A program made the position numbers and the translations under genes. Under the pieces are notes generated by a model. It made no database searches, was not told where the DNA came from, and saw only the letters and a list, made by a program, of their open reading frames with translations. A stretch of DNA of 64,000 bases. Origin: a virus. The stretch spans positions 64,001 to 128,000 of the IMG/VR virus record IMGVR_UViG_3300025853_000035. One strand, 5' to 3'. Within the stretch, counting starts at the first letter, position 1, and every line of letters begins with the position of its first letter. This document shows positions 21,472 to 29,665 of the stretch, piece by piece.

Positions 21472-22169
21472 ACGTCCTCTACTTCGACACGGAATCGACC
21501 GGCCTGCCGCGCAAATGCACGGAGACCTACGAGACCATCCAGCCGAACATCACGCAGCTTGGCTTCATTCTGGAGCGCAACGGCGTTGACGTGATGACCG
21601 TGGACGCGCTGATCAAGCCGGACAACTGGTTCGTTCACGAAGACCCGAACGGTATCCTCCCGCCGTCGATCATCTCGCACCGTGCGTCGGAAGTCACCGG
21701 CATCACGCCCGAGTTGTGCGAGGCGGATGGTATCCCTATCGCCGATGCGGTCGAACTGTTCGTGATCGCGGCCGAACATGCCGACGTGATCGTCTGCCAC
21801 AACACCGCTTTCGACTTGAAGGTGATGGCGGCCGAATACGCCCGGCTCCAGCCCAAGGCGAAGAATCCCGACATCGTCTTCGCCGGTAAGCCGTCGCTCT
21901 GCACGATGAAGGCCGCGACGCCGATCTGCAAAATCCCCAAGAAGAACACCAAGACGGCCTACAAGTGGCCGCGCCTCGACGAGGCGACGATGTTCTTCTT
22001 CAACGAGGAACTGGAGAACGCGCACTCGGCCATCGTGGACATCAAGGCAACCCGCCGTCTCTTCCACAAGCTGATCGAACTCGGTGCATTCGACAAGGAT
22101 GTCTACCGCCTCGCTCGCGCCGGCCTCCTCCGTGAGGACTTTCTGGAGAACGTATGTGCTGCCGCGTGA
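21468..22169 (+). CDS. DnaQ-like 3'-5' exonuclease (DEDDh)
   Basis: A 233-residue RNase H-fold exonuclease: F-D-T-E-S-T near the N-terminus (D7/E9), C-H-N-T-A-F-D in the middle and A-H-S-A-I-V-D as the Exo III H/D pair. This is the proofreading-type nuclease family. The polymerase already has a proofreading domain, so this one may act in repair or recombination. It begins at a TTG overlapping the preceding stop (TTGA). Confidence 0.88.
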   Translation: MNVLYFDTESTGLPRKCTETYETIQPNITQLGFILERNGVDVMTVDALIKPDNWFVHEDPNGILPPSIISHRASEVTGITPELCEADGIPIADAVELFVIAAEHADVIVCHNTAFDLKVMAAEYARLQPKAKNPDIVFAGKPSLCTMKAATPICKIPKKNTKTAYKWPRLDEATMFFFNEELENAHSAIVDIKATRRLFHKLIELGAFDKDVYRLARAGLLREDFLENVCAAA

Positions 22170-22392
22170 GTCCGAACACAACGATCAGGGGCGGGCGAAT
22201 GTTGTCGTCATGGAGCCGCCCCAGCTTCACTTCCCCATCGGGGTTCCCTTCCACAGCGGCGACCAGTTCAACAAAGAGCGGGGCAACTGGTTCTACCGCC
22301 ACCCGGCCGGCGGCGCATTGAAGGGGCCTTTCGCCTCCTTCGATGCAGCAGGACGGAATATGATCGGCATGGCTGAAAGCCCGGTCGGTTGA
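22156..22392 (+). CDS. Small hypothetical protein
   Basis: A 78-residue protein from a GTG with GGAG 6 bases upstream, overlapping the exonuclease end. It contains RGNWFYRHPAGGALKGPFASFDAA, a beta-like segment of unknown fold (given here in outline only). A later ATG (MEPPQL) is an alternative start. Confidence 0.5.
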   Translation: MLPRESEHNDQGRANVVVMEPPQLHFPIGVPFHSGDQFNKERGNWFYRHPAGGALKGPFASFDAAGRNMIGMAESPVG

Positions 22393-22417
22393 TGCCCCGC
22401 TAATCGAAAGCATCTGA

Positions 22418-22897
22418 ATGTCCACATTGCTGTTCCTCGACACGGAGGTCCCCGATCGGGACTCTCCGGGAACCCCGGCCTTTGTCTTCTACGACAATGG
22501 TGATTGGGAAATCGCCTTCGCAGGCGACCTCGACTACATCAAGGGTAGCTCGGCCTATCTCGGCTCGGCGACCATGATCGAAGTCATCGACTATCTCAAC
22601 ACCGACTACGATCTCGAACTGGTCGATGAGAACGACGGCACCGCGTTCCTCTACACCAGCGTCGAAATCACGGAGGAGGCGGACAACGAGCCGTTGATCG
22701 TCCTCCACGATGACGGTGAGTTCGACATCTACGAGCGAGCGATCGCCGTGGAACTGGTGAACAATGAGGACAGCGGCGTCTATAATTTCGTCTCGCTGGT
22801 CGAAGTGTTCGAAGAACTGGAGCGCTTCCTGCGTCGCCGCATCCCGGAATCGATGGATGACGGCCGGGACGATGATGACACAGGCGACGACGAGTGA
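22418..22897 (+). CDS. Highly acidic hypothetical protein
   Basis: A 159-residue protein, unusually rich in Asp and Glu, ending in an Asp run (DGRDDDDTGDDE). Its mixed strand/helix body could mimic DNA charge, as seen in some phage DNA-mimic anti-restriction proteins; that idea is speculative. TGATG joins it to the MazG-like gene. Confidence 0.65.
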   Translation: MSTLLFLDTEVPDRDSPGTPAFVFYDNGDWEIAFAGDLDYIKGSSAYLGSATMIEVIDYLNTDYDLELVDENDGTAFLYTSVEITEEADNEPLIVLHDDGEFDIYERAIAVELVNNEDSGVYNFVSLVEVFEELERFLRRRIPESMDDGRDDDDTGDDE

Positions 22898-23436
22898 TGC
22901 AGTTTTTCTCACTCCGCGAAGCCAACGTCGCCCGGCAGGCGGAGTGGGACACCGGTGGCAACATCGACCTGTCCTACTCCGGCAACGAACTCGCCGGTGA
23001 AGCTGGTGAACTGATCTCCGCGACGGTCGATCTGATCAACGGCGGTGATGATTATGAAGCTCTCCGTGAGGAGATCGGCGATGTCATCATCTGCTGCGAT
23101 CTGATCGGCCTGCGCGTCGGCCGGCCGCTCATCACGCGCTGGCCGGTAAAACCCCGCCGGGGCCATGCAGACGCCCGCATCGTCACCGACCAACTCGTCG
23201 ATCTGGCGATTGAAGTCGGGAACGTCTCGAACACGATCAAGAAGCAGGAGCGGGAACGCTTCGGCATGGTCGGTGCCCGAGGCTCGCTCGACGACATGAT
23301 GCACAACCTCAACGAGATCATCTGTCTGGTCCACTGGATCGGCGAGAGTTTCGGTGTGGATGCAGGCGAATGTGTCGCCCACAAATTCAACCTCACGAGC
23401 GCCAAGTATGGCCTCCAGACCAAGATGGCTCCCTGA
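22897..23436 (+). CDS. MazG-like NTP pyrophosphohydrolase
   Basis: A 179-residue all-helical protein. NELAGEAGELISATVDLI followed by EEIGDVIICCDLI matches the E-x2-E then E-x2-D metal site of MazG/dUTPase-like enzymes; a second helical half resembles a divergent repeat. Such enzymes hydrolyse (d)NTPs or (p)ppGpp-like nucleotides. It is one of three MazG-like genes here. Confidence 0.75.
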   Translation: MQFFSLREANVARQAEWDTGGNIDLSYSGNELAGEAGELISATVDLINGGDDYEALREEIGDVIICCDLIGLRVGRPLITRWPVKPRRGHADARIVTDQLVDLAIEVGNVSNTIKKQERERFGMVGARGSLDDMMHNLNEIICLVHWIGESFGVDAGECVAHKFNLTSAKYGLQTKMAP

Positions 23437-24494
23437 TGGCTGCAATCAATTTCGAAAACATGTTCGACGCTTACTCGAACTCCGCCGAGAAATCGTGGAA
23501 GTATGACCGTAATGCGTCCCTCGGTGCATCCGAAACCTTCGGCTGTATTCGCGCCGCATACTTCAAGAAGTTCCAGTATGATGTCGATGACGGCCACGAG
23601 GCCGATTGGGGCGCTGCCAAGCGCGGCGACATCATCGAAAATTACTTCGCCGTGCCGGCCACCAAGGCAGTGATGCCCGAAGGTGCCGAACTGCTCTATG
23701 CTGGTGATGAGCAGGAGACCTTGAAGAAGGGCCGCCTGTCGGCCACGCCTGACGGTCTCGCGATCGGCTTGGAATTCGACGCGCTGGCCCAGCTTGGGAT
23801 CGACGACATCGAGTCCGACTGTGTCGTGATCGAATACAAGTCGTTCGATCCGCGCGCCACGATCAAGGAAGAGAAGGCGATCCACGCCGGCCAGACGCAG
23901 GTCCAGATGGGCTTGATCCACGAACTGACCGAATACCGCCCCGAATATGCGGTGATCATCTACTTCAACGCCTCGTGGTTGTCGGACATCCGGCCGTTCG
24001 TGGTCAAGCGCGACCCGAAGATTTACGAGGCGGCCAAGGCCCGCGCCACGCAGGTATTCTCCTGCGAGGACCCCAAGGACCTGATGGCCGAGGGCAAGAT
24101 CAGCGGTGGCTGCACCTACTGCGAATACACGCAGGAATGTGCTTTCACGCAGGGCGAGGCGACGCCGAAGTCCAAGAAGAAGATCGAGGATACCGACATT
24201 CTGGATCGACTCGCTGTATTGTCTGCCCGGCAGAAGGAGCTTGCCGAGATCAGCAAGACGGCCGACCACGACAAGAAGCTCGTCGATGAGGAGATCAAGC
24301 AAATCCTCCGAGACAAGGACACCAAGGGGGCAGGGGACGATCGCTTCTCCATCAGCCTGTCGTGGTGTTCCGGCAAGAAGTCGCTCGACACCCTGTCGCT
24401 CGCGGCCGACCTTGCCGAGAAGGGCATGGATATTGAGGACTATCAGCGCGAAGGCAACGGCTACGAGCGACTGACGGTGAAACTCAAGGACTGA
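23436..24494 (+). CDS. PD-(D/E)XK exonuclease with Cas4-type Fe-S cluster
   Basis: A 352-residue nuclease. S-A-T-P-D106-G and V-I-E133-Y-K135 make the PD-(D/E)XK site. C37 (FGCIRAAYF) and C-T-Y-C-x5-C near residues 226-235 give the four-Cys iron-sulphur arrangement of Cas4/AddB/RecB-like nucleases. It is probably the phage recombination exonuclease, next to the SSB/annealing-type gene at 25782. The C-terminal 27 codons are copied in the tandem duplication. Confidence 0.85.
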   Translation: MAAINFENMFDAYSNSAEKSWKYDRNASLGASETFGCIRAAYFKKFQYDVDDGHEADWGAAKRGDIIENYFAVPATKAVMPEGAELLYAGDEQETLKKGRLSATPDGLAIGLEFDALAQLGIDDIESDCVVIEYKSFDPRATIKEEKAIHAGQTQVQMGLIHELTEYRPEYAVIIYFNASWLSDIRPFVVKRDPKIYEAAKARATQVFSCEDPKDLMAEGKISGGCTYCEYTQECAFTQGEATPKSKKKIEDTDILDRLAVLSARQKELAEISKTADHDKKLVDEEIKQILRDKDTKGAGDDRFSISLSWCSGKKSLDTLSLAADLAEKGMDIEDYQREGNGYERLTVKLKD

Positions 24495-24495
24495 T

Positions 24496-24615
24496 ATGCG
24501 CCAGTCCATCATTCGTGTTGCGGTCGCTGTGATTACGCTCAGCGCCCTTTGTTACAGCGCACCCGCCGGCCTCGAATACACCGCCCGTCACAAGGCCGAA
24601 ATCGCAGCCAAATAA
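24496..24615 (+). CDS. Small exported or membrane peptide, copy 1
   Basis: A 39-codon frame: MRQSIIRVAVAVITLSALCYSA then a short hydrophilic tail. The hydrophobic stretch ending in A-L-C or Y-S-A looks like a signal peptide or a lone TM helix. It begins 1 base after the nuclease stop and is duplicated exactly at 25231. Unknown function. Confidence 0.5.
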   Translation: MRQSIIRVAVAVITLSALCYSAPAGLEYTARHKAEIAAK

Positions 24616-24636
24616 TCCGGTGACCGACATTTTAAC

Positions 24637-24665
24637 TTGACATTCCACCCGGACTTGTTTAGCCA
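24637..24665 (+). promoter_or_regulatory. Promoter, copy 1
   Basis: TTGACA (24637-24642), 17 bp, TAGCCA (24660-24665), preceded by ACCGACATTTTAAC. An identical copy is at 25372-25400. Confidence 0.65.
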
Positions 24666-24702
24666 GAATGTCGGTCACACAGACCACGGAAGACATCCCC
24701 AC

Positions 24703-24990
24703 ATGATTCAGAACCTGCTGCTCCGCCTTGTGGCGCGGAGTTCAGACTCGCTCGTCTCGTTCATTTCGGGACTGAGCACCAAGCTCGACGACATGCTCGA
24801 AGCTCACGACGCCAAGGTGAAAGCCATTCGCGTCGAACAGGAAAAGACCCGCACCACGGCCGATCTCGAAGCGGAGCGCATCCAGCGCGAAGCGGACGAG
24901 ACGATCGCTGAGTTCGAGGACCGGATCGCCGAAGAGATGAAGAGCGCCAAGATTGTCGCCTCCATCAAGCAGGCGCTGCCGACCGCCTAA
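24703..24990 (+). CDS. Coiled-coil hypothetical protein, copy 1
   Basis: A 95-residue protein: a hydrophobic/amphipathic start (MIQNLLLRLVARSSDSLVSF) and then a long charged coiled coil (DLEAERIQREADETIAEFE). It is duplicated exactly at 25438. A role as an oligomeric partner of recombination proteins is possible but not shown. Confidence 0.65.
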   Translation: MIQNLLLRLVARSSDSLVSFISGLSTKLDDMLEAHDAKVKAIRVEQEKTRTTADLEAERIQREADETIAEFEDRIAEEMKSAKIVASIKQALPTA

Positions 24991-25046
24991 TCGGCACACC
25001 CTCGCGGGTAGGGCTTACCCGCACCTTTCCAAAATCTGGAGATAGA

Positions 25047-25229
25047 ATGCCCAATCTCGTTCAACAGAACGGCAGCAACGCCGTGGCCGTCGCAGGCGCA
25101 AACCCGTGGGCCGAAGCTGCCCGTGGCGTCGAAAGCGGTTCCTACCTTGCCGAGAAGGGCATGGATATTGAGGACTATCAGCGCGAAGGCAACGGCTACG
25201 AGCGACTGACGGTGAAACTCAAGGACTGA
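25047..25229 (+). pseudogene. Chimeric frame at the duplication junction
   Basis: The first 34 codons are the start of the gene at 25782; they then run in frame into the last 26 or so codons of the nuclease. It has the normal start signal (GGAG upstream) and could be made as a 60-residue fusion, but it is best read as a by-product of the duplication. Confidence 0.8.
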
Positions 25230-25230
25230 T

Positions 25231-25350
25231 ATGCGCCAGTCCATCATTCGTGTTGCGGTCGCTGTGATTACGCTCAGCGCCCTTTGTTACAGCGCACCCG
25301 CCGGCCTCGAATACACCGCCCGTCACAAGGCCGAAATCGCAGCCAAATAA
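25231..25350 (+). CDS. Small exported or membrane peptide, copy 2
   Basis: Identical to the frame at 24496-24615 within the second duplication unit. Confidence 0.45.
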   Translation: MRQSIIRVAVAVITLSALCYSAPAGLEYTARHKAEIAAK

Positions 25351-25371
25351 TCCGGTGACCGACATTTTAAC

Positions 25372-25400
25372 TTGACATTCCACCCGGACTTGTTTAGCCA
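25372..25400 (+). promoter_or_regulatory. Promoter, copy 2
   Basis: Duplicate of the promoter at 24637-24665; it now directly serves the second copy of the coiled-coil gene and the intact gene at 25782. Confidence 0.65.
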
Positions 25401-25437
25401 GAATGTCGGTCACACAGACCACGGAAGACATCCCCAC

Positions 25438-25725
25438 ATGATTCAGAACCTGCTGCTCCGCCTTGTGGCGCGGAGTTCAGACTCGCTCGTCTCGTTCATT
25501 TCGGGACTGAGCACCAAGCTCGACGACATGCTCGAAGCTCACGACGCCAAGGTGAAAGCCATTCGCGTCGAACAGGAAAAGACCCGCACCACGGCCGATC
25601 TCGAAGCGGAGCGCATCCAGCGCGAAGCGGACGAGACGATCGCTGAGTTCGAGGACCGGATCGCCGAAGAGATGAAGAGCGCCAAGATTGTCGCCTCCAT
25701 CAAGCAGGCGCTGCCGACCGCCTAA
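25438..25725 (+). CDS. Coiled-coil hypothetical protein, copy 2
   Basis: Identical to the gene at 24703-24990. Having two intact copies doubles its dosage. Confidence 0.65.
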   Translation: MIQNLLLRLVARSSDSLVSFISGLSTKLDDMLEAHDAKVKAIRVEQEKTRTTADLEAERIQREADETIAEFEDRIAEEMKSAKIVASIKQALPTA

Positions 25726-25781
25726 TCGGCACACCCTCGCGGGTAGGGCTTACCCGCACCTTTCCAAAATCTGGAGATAGA

Positions 25782-26936
25782 ATGCCCAATCTCGTTCAAC
25801 AGAACGGCAGCAACGCCGTGGCCGTCGCAGGCGCAAACCCGTGGGCCGAAGCTGCCCGTGGCGTCGAAAGCGGTTCCTACCTCAAGTTCAATGGCAACGA
25901 CGGCCGGTGGTCGTTCGGTCAGGACGACGAGGACCTGCCCGTCGGCTCGCGCGCGATCGCCGACATGGAAACGCTGGCCTTTGGCTGGACCTGCTGGGTC
26001 GAGTCCAACGTCGAAGAAGAAATCTTCGTCACCGTTGCCTCCGGCCAGAAGCCGCCGGCCGAGCATGAACTGACCGACCACGGTCCCTACGATGATGACG
26101 ACGGCTGGCGCGAGTCCGCTTCGCTCTCGCTGATCCTCGAAAGCTACGGCGACGACGATCAGGACGAAGCGGTTGGCACCCAGCTTCTCTGGAAGTCCTC
26201 GACCGGTGGTCAGGTTCGCCAGATTCGCAAGATGACCGGTGCCTATGGCCGCGTCTTCTCGCAGCATCCGGGCGAGTTCCCGGTCATCGAACTCGGTGCG
26301 GAAAGCTACGCGCCGAAGAACAAGAAGCACGGCAAGCTCAAGTGGTCGCCGGTGCTCAAGATCGTCGGCTGGATGACCGCAGCCGAGGTCGAAGGTCTGG
26401 CTGGCGGCTTCGGCGACGATGACCGCGAAGAGCCGGTCGCCAAGGCCAAGCCGAAGAACCTGCCGGCCCCCGAGCCGGAGGAAGAGGACGAGCCGGCTCC
26501 GGCTCCCCGCAGCCGCCGCGCCGCTGCTCCGGTCGAAGAGGAGGAGGAAGCTCCTGCTCCGCGTAGCCGTCGTGCCGCTGCTGCCCCGGTCGAGGAGGAA
26601 GAGGAGGAAGCTCCGGCTCCTGCTCCGCGTAGCCGCCGCGCTGCCGCCCCGGTCGAGGAGGAAGAGGAGGAAGCTCCGGCTCCCCGCACTCGCCGTGGTC
26701 AGACCGCCGCTGCTCCGGCCGAGGAAGAAGACGAGGACGCCGCTCCGGCTCCCCGCACCGGTCGTGGCCGTCGCGCCGCTGCTGCCGCCCCGGCCGAGGA
26801 AGAGGAGGAAGCCCCGGCTCCCCGCACTCGCCGTGGTCAGGCCGCTGCCGCCGCTCCGGCCGAGGAAGACGAGCCGGCTCCCCGTGCCCGTCGTGGCGCT
26901 GCGCCGGCCAACGCCCGCCTGCGTCGCTTCGACTGA
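25782..26936 (+). CDS. Recombination-operon protein with disordered mixed-charge repeat tail
   Basis: A 384-residue protein. Residues 1 to about 215 form a folded domain (SYLKFNGNDGRWSFG, FGWTCWVESNVEEE, WSPVLKIVGW) of a type found beside phage exonucleases; an SSB or annealing role is inferred from place only. Residues about 230-375 are a low-complexity tail with at least seven units of Glu run, then APAPR, then R/S/T-R-R, then Ala run. Acidic and basic blocks alternate, unlike a normal SSB acidic tip. The last residues are RLRRFD. GGAG lies about 6 bases upstream of the ATG. Confidence 0.7.
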   Translation: MPNLVQQNGSNAVAVAGANPWAEAARGVESGSYLKFNGNDGRWSFGQDDEDLPVGSRAIADMETLAFGWTCWVESNVEEEIFVTVASGQKPPAEHELTDHGPYDDDDGWRESASLSLILESYGDDDQDEAVGTQLLWKSSTGGQVRQIRKMTGAYGRVFSQHPGEFPVIELGAESYAPKNKKHGKLKWSPVLKIVGWMTAAEVEGLAGGFGDDDREEPVAKAKPKNLPAPEPEEEDEPAPAPRSRRAAAPVEEEEEAPAPRSRRAAAAPVEEEEEEAPAPAPRSRRAAAPVEEEEEEAPAPRTRRGQTAAAPAEEEDEDAAPAPRTGRGRRAAAAAPAEEEEEAPAPRTRRGQAAAAAPAEEDEPAPRARRGAAPANARLRRFD

Positions 26937-26942
26937 TCTGTT

Positions 26943-26964
26943 GGGCGTCCCTTCGGGGACGCCC
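26943..26964 (+). terminator. Terminator-like hairpin with UUCG loop
   Basis: GGGCGTCCC-TTCG-GGGACGCCC is a perfect 9-bp stem with a very stable UUCG tetraloop, right after the stop at 26936. The T run is weak (ACTTCTTC), so termination may be partial. Confidence 0.55.
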
Positions 26965-26984
26965 ACTTCTTCAAGGAGAAGCCC

Positions 26985-27218
26985 ATGAGCGCATGGTGGG
27001 ATGCAGACAAAGTCCTGTGCCTGATTACGCCGCAGGAATTTGCAGAGATCGAGGCAGGCACTCCGCTGACCTGCATCGACGACACGATCGCCATCAAGGG
27101 TGTCGATACGATCGACCAAGACACCCGCTTTGGTCACCTCGCCTACGGCGTCACCGGTGACCATCCCCTCCGTCTCGCGCTGCTGGACCTGACTACCCGT
27201 CAGCCCGGTTCGCGCTGA
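26985..27218 (+). CDS. Small hypothetical protein
   Basis: A 77-residue protein (MSAWWDADKVLCLITPQEFAEI...) with AAGGAG well placed upstream. Mixed alpha/beta composition, no family recognised. Sits between the recombination and helicase genes. Confidence 0.65.
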   Translation: MSAWWDADKVLCLITPQEFAEIEAGTPLTCIDDTIAIKGVDTIDQDTRFGHLAYGVTGDHPLRLALLDLTTRQPGSR

Positions 27219-27243
27219 TCGACCCATTCCCGGAGACAAGAAT

Positions 27244-27561
27244 ATGGCCGAAGCTGCCAAGAACCCCTTTGAATTTCTCGCCCGCCTGCCCGACGCCCAG
27301 ATGTCCGGCGAGGTCGTGCGTGAACCCGGCGTCCTGATCAACGGCGCATGGTGCGGCAAGCACGCACTGGTCAACGTCCTCTATGGCGACAAGATGCCGA
27401 ACCCGACCTACACGATCGGCATCGCCGGCCGTGGCACGCTCCAGATGGCCGAGCAGGAATTCCGCGAACTGCTGTCGTCGATGCTGGCGCTGTTCGAAAT
27501 GCGCTCGCCCGGCGCGCTGGCCAAGGCCGCTCCGACTCCGTTCGCACAGGCCGGCGAGTAA
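27244..27561 (+). CDS. Hypothetical protein (105 aa)
   Basis: A 105-residue protein with a Gly/Pro-containing N-terminal half and a helical C-terminus (QMAEQEFRELLSSMLALFEM). GGAG lies about 8 bases upstream of the ATG. It ends a few bases before the Dda-like helicase. Unknown. Confidence 0.65.
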   Translation: MAEAAKNPFEFLARLPDAQMSGEVVREPGVLINGAWCGKHALVNVLYGDKMPNPTYTIGIAGRGTLQMAEQEFRELLSSMLALFEMRSPGALAKAAPTPFAQAGE

Positions 27562-27567
27562 TCCTGC

Positions 27568-28896
27568 ATGTTCTCGCTTTCTCCACAACAGGGGGATGCG
27601 GTCCGCAAGATCAATCACTGGTTCAAGAACGACACCGCCATGCGGCTCGTCTTCGTCCTGTGCGGGTTCGCCGGCACCGGTAAGTCCACGATCCTGCCCG
27701 ACATCCTCGACGCTCTCGGACTGGAGCCGAGCGAGGTGGCTTTCGCCGCCCCGACCGGCAAGGCCGCGAAGGTCATGGGCACGAAGCTGCGCGCCCAAGG
27801 CATCAACGTCTACCCGAGCACCATCCACTCGCTGATCTATCAGCCCAAGATGCAGAAGGCCGAGGTGCTGGAGCGCGAACTGGCTGAGTTGCAGAACTTC
27901 ATCGTAATGCTCAAGGCGGGTGACGTTCACCCGCCGACCGGCGATTATGAAGCCGATCTGCACGAGGCCGAGAAGACGATCCACATCCTGACGAAGGATT
28001 TGGACCGCGCCTATGACGTGAACGATCTCCGCTTCTCGCTCAACCCGGACTCGCGGCTGGTCAAGGAAAACATCAAGCTGATGATCCTCGACGAAGGTTC
28101 GATGATCGGTGAGCAGATGGCGACCGACCTGATCGAATTCGAGATTCCCATCCTCGTGATGGGCGATCCCGGTCAGCTTCCACCGGTAGGGGAGGACCCC
28201 GGCTTCCTGAACGGGACGCCCGATGCCTTCCTGACCGAGGTGCATCGTCAGGCTGCTGACAACCCGATCATCTATCTGGCCACGCTGGTCCGCAAGGGCG
28301 GCCGGCCGGAGTGGGGTGATTATGGTGACGGCGTTCTGGTCGTGCCGCCGAACAAGGACGAATACACGCTCGACCTTGAGCGCGATTGTCAGGTGATCGT
28401 CGGCACGAACAAGAACCGCTGGAAGCAGACCAAGCGTATGCGCAAGGCCGGCGGTTTCCTCGATACGCTGCCGCACGCCGGTGAGCCGCTGATCATGTGC
28501 CGAAACAGCCGGGAGCATCCGCCTCTGGTCAATGGCACGCAGGTCTTTTCGGGGATCGACCACGGCATGGCGGACGAGGGTGTTGCCCGCTTCCTCGCGG
28601 ACATCCGCGACGAGGACGGCAAGGCGTTCAAGATGTTCGCCTATCAGGGCCTGTTCGAAGAGCACATCGCGAAGGAAAAGAACTTCGCGACCGCCAGCAA
28701 GAACATGGCCTTCCGTTCGCGGAACACCGATCACCAGCTTGATTTCGGCTGGGCGATCACCTGCCACAAGTCGCAGGGTTCCCAATGGGATGAGGTGATC
28801 GTCCACGACGATTCGGGTTCGTTCCGAAACGACGCCGATAAGTGGCTCTACACCGCGATCACCCGAGCAGCCGAGCGACTGGTCCTCGTCGCCTGA
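27568..28896 (+). CDS. Dda/RecD-like SF1B DNA helicase
   Basis: A 442-residue 5'-3' helicase: SPQQ (Q motif), Walker A GFAGTGKST (about 33-41), LDEGSM (motif II, about 175), GDPGQLPPV (motif III, about 199), AITCHKSQG and YTAITRA (motifs V-VI) near the end. It matches T4 Dda and RecD2, which unwind DNA at forks and displace bound proteins. Motif Ia (AAPTGKAAK) is also intact. Confidence 0.92.
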   Translation: MFSLSPQQGDAVRKINHWFKNDTAMRLVFVLCGFAGTGKSTILPDILDALGLEPSEVAFAAPTGKAAKVMGTKLRAQGINVYPSTIHSLIYQPKMQKAEVLERELAELQNFIVMLKAGDVHPPTGDYEADLHEAEKTIHILTKDLDRAYDVNDLRFSLNPDSRLVKENIKLMILDEGSMIGEQMATDLIEFEIPILVMGDPGQLPPVGEDPGFLNGTPDAFLTEVHRQAADNPIIYLATLVRKGGRPEWGDYGDGVLVVPPNKDEYTLDLERDCQVIVGTNKNRWKQTKRMRKAGGFLDTLPHAGEPLIMCRNSREHPPLVNGTQVFSGIDHGMADEGVARFLADIRDEDGKAFKMFAYQGLFEEHIAKEKNFATASKNMAFRSRNTDHQLDFGWAITCHKSQGSQWDEVIVHDDSGSFRNDADKWLYTAITRAAERLVLVA

Positions 28897-28934
28897 CGAC
28901 GGGCTGAAAACCTTTGAATTTGGCCGATTGTTTC

Positions 28935-28953
28935 GCTTAACAAATAGTTAAGC
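28935..28953. promoter_or_regulatory. Inverted repeat upstream of the dNMP kinase gene
   Basis: GCTTAAC (28935-28941) and GTTAAGC (28947-28953) form a perfect 7-bp dyad around AAATA, extended by flanking TTT/AAA. It is AT-rich, unlike nearby sequence, and looks more like a protein-binding site than a terminator. Confidence 0.4.
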
Positions 28954-29037
28954 CAAAATGAAGGTTCCTCAACTCGTCGCAAAAATCACTCATTTCGCCG
29001 CAGGCACTTGTCATGTAGGAAATCGGAAGGCAAAGCA

Positions 29038-29628
29038 ATGACATCGCTACCACAACTCGTCGGACTTATCGGTCGGAAGGGCGCAGGGAAAGATACGGCA
29101 GCAGAGGTTCTGCTGTCGGCAGGTTACGAGAACGTAAAGTTCGCCGGAGCCTTGAAGGACATGATTCGGAGTCTCCTCGCCTATCAGGGCGTGGAGGTAG
29201 AAGTGATCGAACGAATGGTGGAAGGCGACCTCAAGGAGGTCCCGACGCCATATCTTGCGGGCCGCACTCCTCGGTATGCGATGCAGACCTTGGGGACCGA
29301 ATGGGGCCGAGATCAGATTGCGGACGACCTCTGGGTCGGCACTGCGATCCGCCGGGCTGGTAATTTCGACAAGGTCGTCATTACCGACGTGCGTTTCCCG
29401 AACGAAAAAACGGCAGTGGACGAGGCTGGGGGTGTGTGCGTTGGCATCACCGCCAACTGGATCACTGCCGCCGAGGGGGAGCACGCTTCTGAGGCTTTGA
29501 TTGATGAGATTATCGAGCGCCTACCTGACGCTCACAAGATCACCAATCTGAGGGCTGCACCGGGTCGAACCCGCGAAGCCATCGAAGAGTTTCATCAGCG
29601 CTTCCTCAAGTTGCTTAGTAACCTGTGA
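29038..29628 (+). CDS. Deoxynucleoside monophosphate kinase
   Basis: A 196-residue P-loop kinase. GLIGRKGAGKDTAAE near the N-terminus is the phage dNMP kinase Walker A with its typical GKDT; R-Y-A-M-Q-T-L-G-T-E-W-G-R and DVRFPNE follow, as in T4 gp1. It turns dNMPs into dNDPs for replication. I use the ATG at 29038 with AAGG about 8 bases upstream; an upstream in-frame start at 29008 lacks support. Base use is slightly less GC-biased than its neighbours. Confidence 0.85.
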   Translation: MTSLPQLVGLIGRKGAGKDTAAEVLLSAGYENVKFAGALKDMIRSLLAYQGVEVEVIERMVEGDLKEVPTPYLAGRTPRYAMQTLGTEWGRDQIADDLWVGTAIRRAGNFDKVVITDVRFPNEKTAVDEAGGVCVGITANWITAAEGEHASEALIDEIIERLPDAHKITNLRAAPGRTREAIEEFHQRFLKLLSNL

Positions 29629-29665
29629 CCTGTCGCAGGTAGGGTGTTTCAGGGGAGTATCGAAA

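Larger units (their letters stand above)
24413..25882. repeat. Perfect tandem duplication, two 735-bp copies
   Basis: Bases 24413-25147 repeat as 25148-25882 with no difference seen. The breakpoint shares only the four bases ACCT, the mark of a recent illegitimate duplication. Each copy holds the nuclease tail, a 39-residue peptide gene, a promoter, a 95-residue gene and the start of the gene at 25782. The junction makes a chimeric frame (25047-25229). Confidence 0.9.

Noticed and set aside
24413-25882. Insertion sequence as source of the repeat
   Set aside because: The unit has no transposase, no terminal inverted repeats and no target duplication; it is simply a tandem copy of phage genes.
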